Part shown: piece after piece, positions 6,481 to 6,585 of the stretch
Layout: each line of letters starts with the position of its first letter
Numbering within the stretch: the stretch's first letter is position 1
NCBI GenBank assembly: GCA_018667995.1
Contig: JABIQT010000190.1
Location: 1-6,585 of the forward strand
Reading direction: 5' to 3'
Length of the DNA: 6,585 nt
Source of the DNA: Candidatus Latescibacterota bacterium
Lineage (GTDB): Bacteria; JAAXHH01; JABIQT01
Made by a program: the position numbers and the translations under genes
Notes under the pieces: generated by a model
Database searches by the model: none
The model's input: only the letters and a program-made list of their open reading frames with translations
Told to the model about the DNA's origin: nothing

Positions 6481-6501
6481 TCCGATGCAATCGCCATCGG
6501 A
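6481..6501. other. Inverted repeat, perfect 7-bp stem
   Basis: TCCGATG (6481-6487) pairs perfectly with CATCGGA (6495-6501) around a 7-base loop, with one flanking G-T pair. It falls inside both competing short open frames of the 3' region. No T-run follows on either strand. Its role is unknown. Confidence 0.3.
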
Positions 6502-6585
6502 TGACATTCAAACACAAATGGTTCTGCCACATGACGCCACTAACCGTATCCATCCGTGGTTGCACCACCACATAATAGACTGTTA

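Larger units (their letters stand above)
6025..6585. other. 561-base 3' region with no supported gene
   Basis: No protein family is recognisable. Two open frames compete. A plus-strand frame is open from 6306 to a TAA at 6573-6575, with possible starts TTG 6363 and ATG 6393 but no good ribosome site. A minus-strand frame runs from GTG 6530 to 6240, with helix-like sequence near its middle (RALERYIQANRRIVAQIND). Neither has homology I can name. Inverted repeats lie at 6264-6283 and 6481-6501, and a CACATGTG palindrome at 6248-6255. The stretch may be intergenic, a decayed gene, or the edge of something beyond the window. Confidence 0.45.

Overview
The window is ordinary bacterial chromosomal sequence at moderate GC. 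It holds four protein genes I can support and two long stretches with no recognisable gene. The strongest lineage hint is the first gene. It is a full-length MacB/FtsX-type permease with two FtsX-like halves, each carrying a near-identical E-V/I-GVRKVLGAS motif. This architecture is especially common in Bacteroidota, Rhodothermota, Gemmatimonadota and related phyla, so a Gram-negative, FCB-type or similar bacterium is my best guess. Nothing in the window fixes the phylum.

Layout: 1-154 is a GC-rich leader with several short inverted repeats and a plausible sigma70-type promoter. 155-2557 (+) is the ABC transporter permease. 2651-3394 (+) is a class I SAM-dependent methyltransferase with a textbook AGGAGG site; its first half is strongly G-skewed and its second half is not. 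It converges on 3518-4396 (-), a cytosolic-looking ankyrin-repeat protein. A 659-base non-coding gap with several inverted repeats then separates the ankyrin gene from a divergently transcribed nitronate monooxygenase-type flavoprotein at 5056-6024 (+), which appears to start at TTG. The last 561 bases hold no gene I can defend, only short competing open frames on both strands.

The genes do not form an evident pathway or defence system. The permease and methyltransferase share a strand but are 93 bases apart and functionally unrelated. The methyltransferase and ankyrin genes are convergent, and the ankyrin and flavoprotein genes divergent, so this looks like four largely independent transcription units. 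The best second-look items are the inverted repeats in the 4397-5055 gap, the skew break inside the methyltransferase, and the unexplained 3' end. I found no CRISPR array, convincing tRNA or rRNA, complete insertion sequence or intrinsic terminator.
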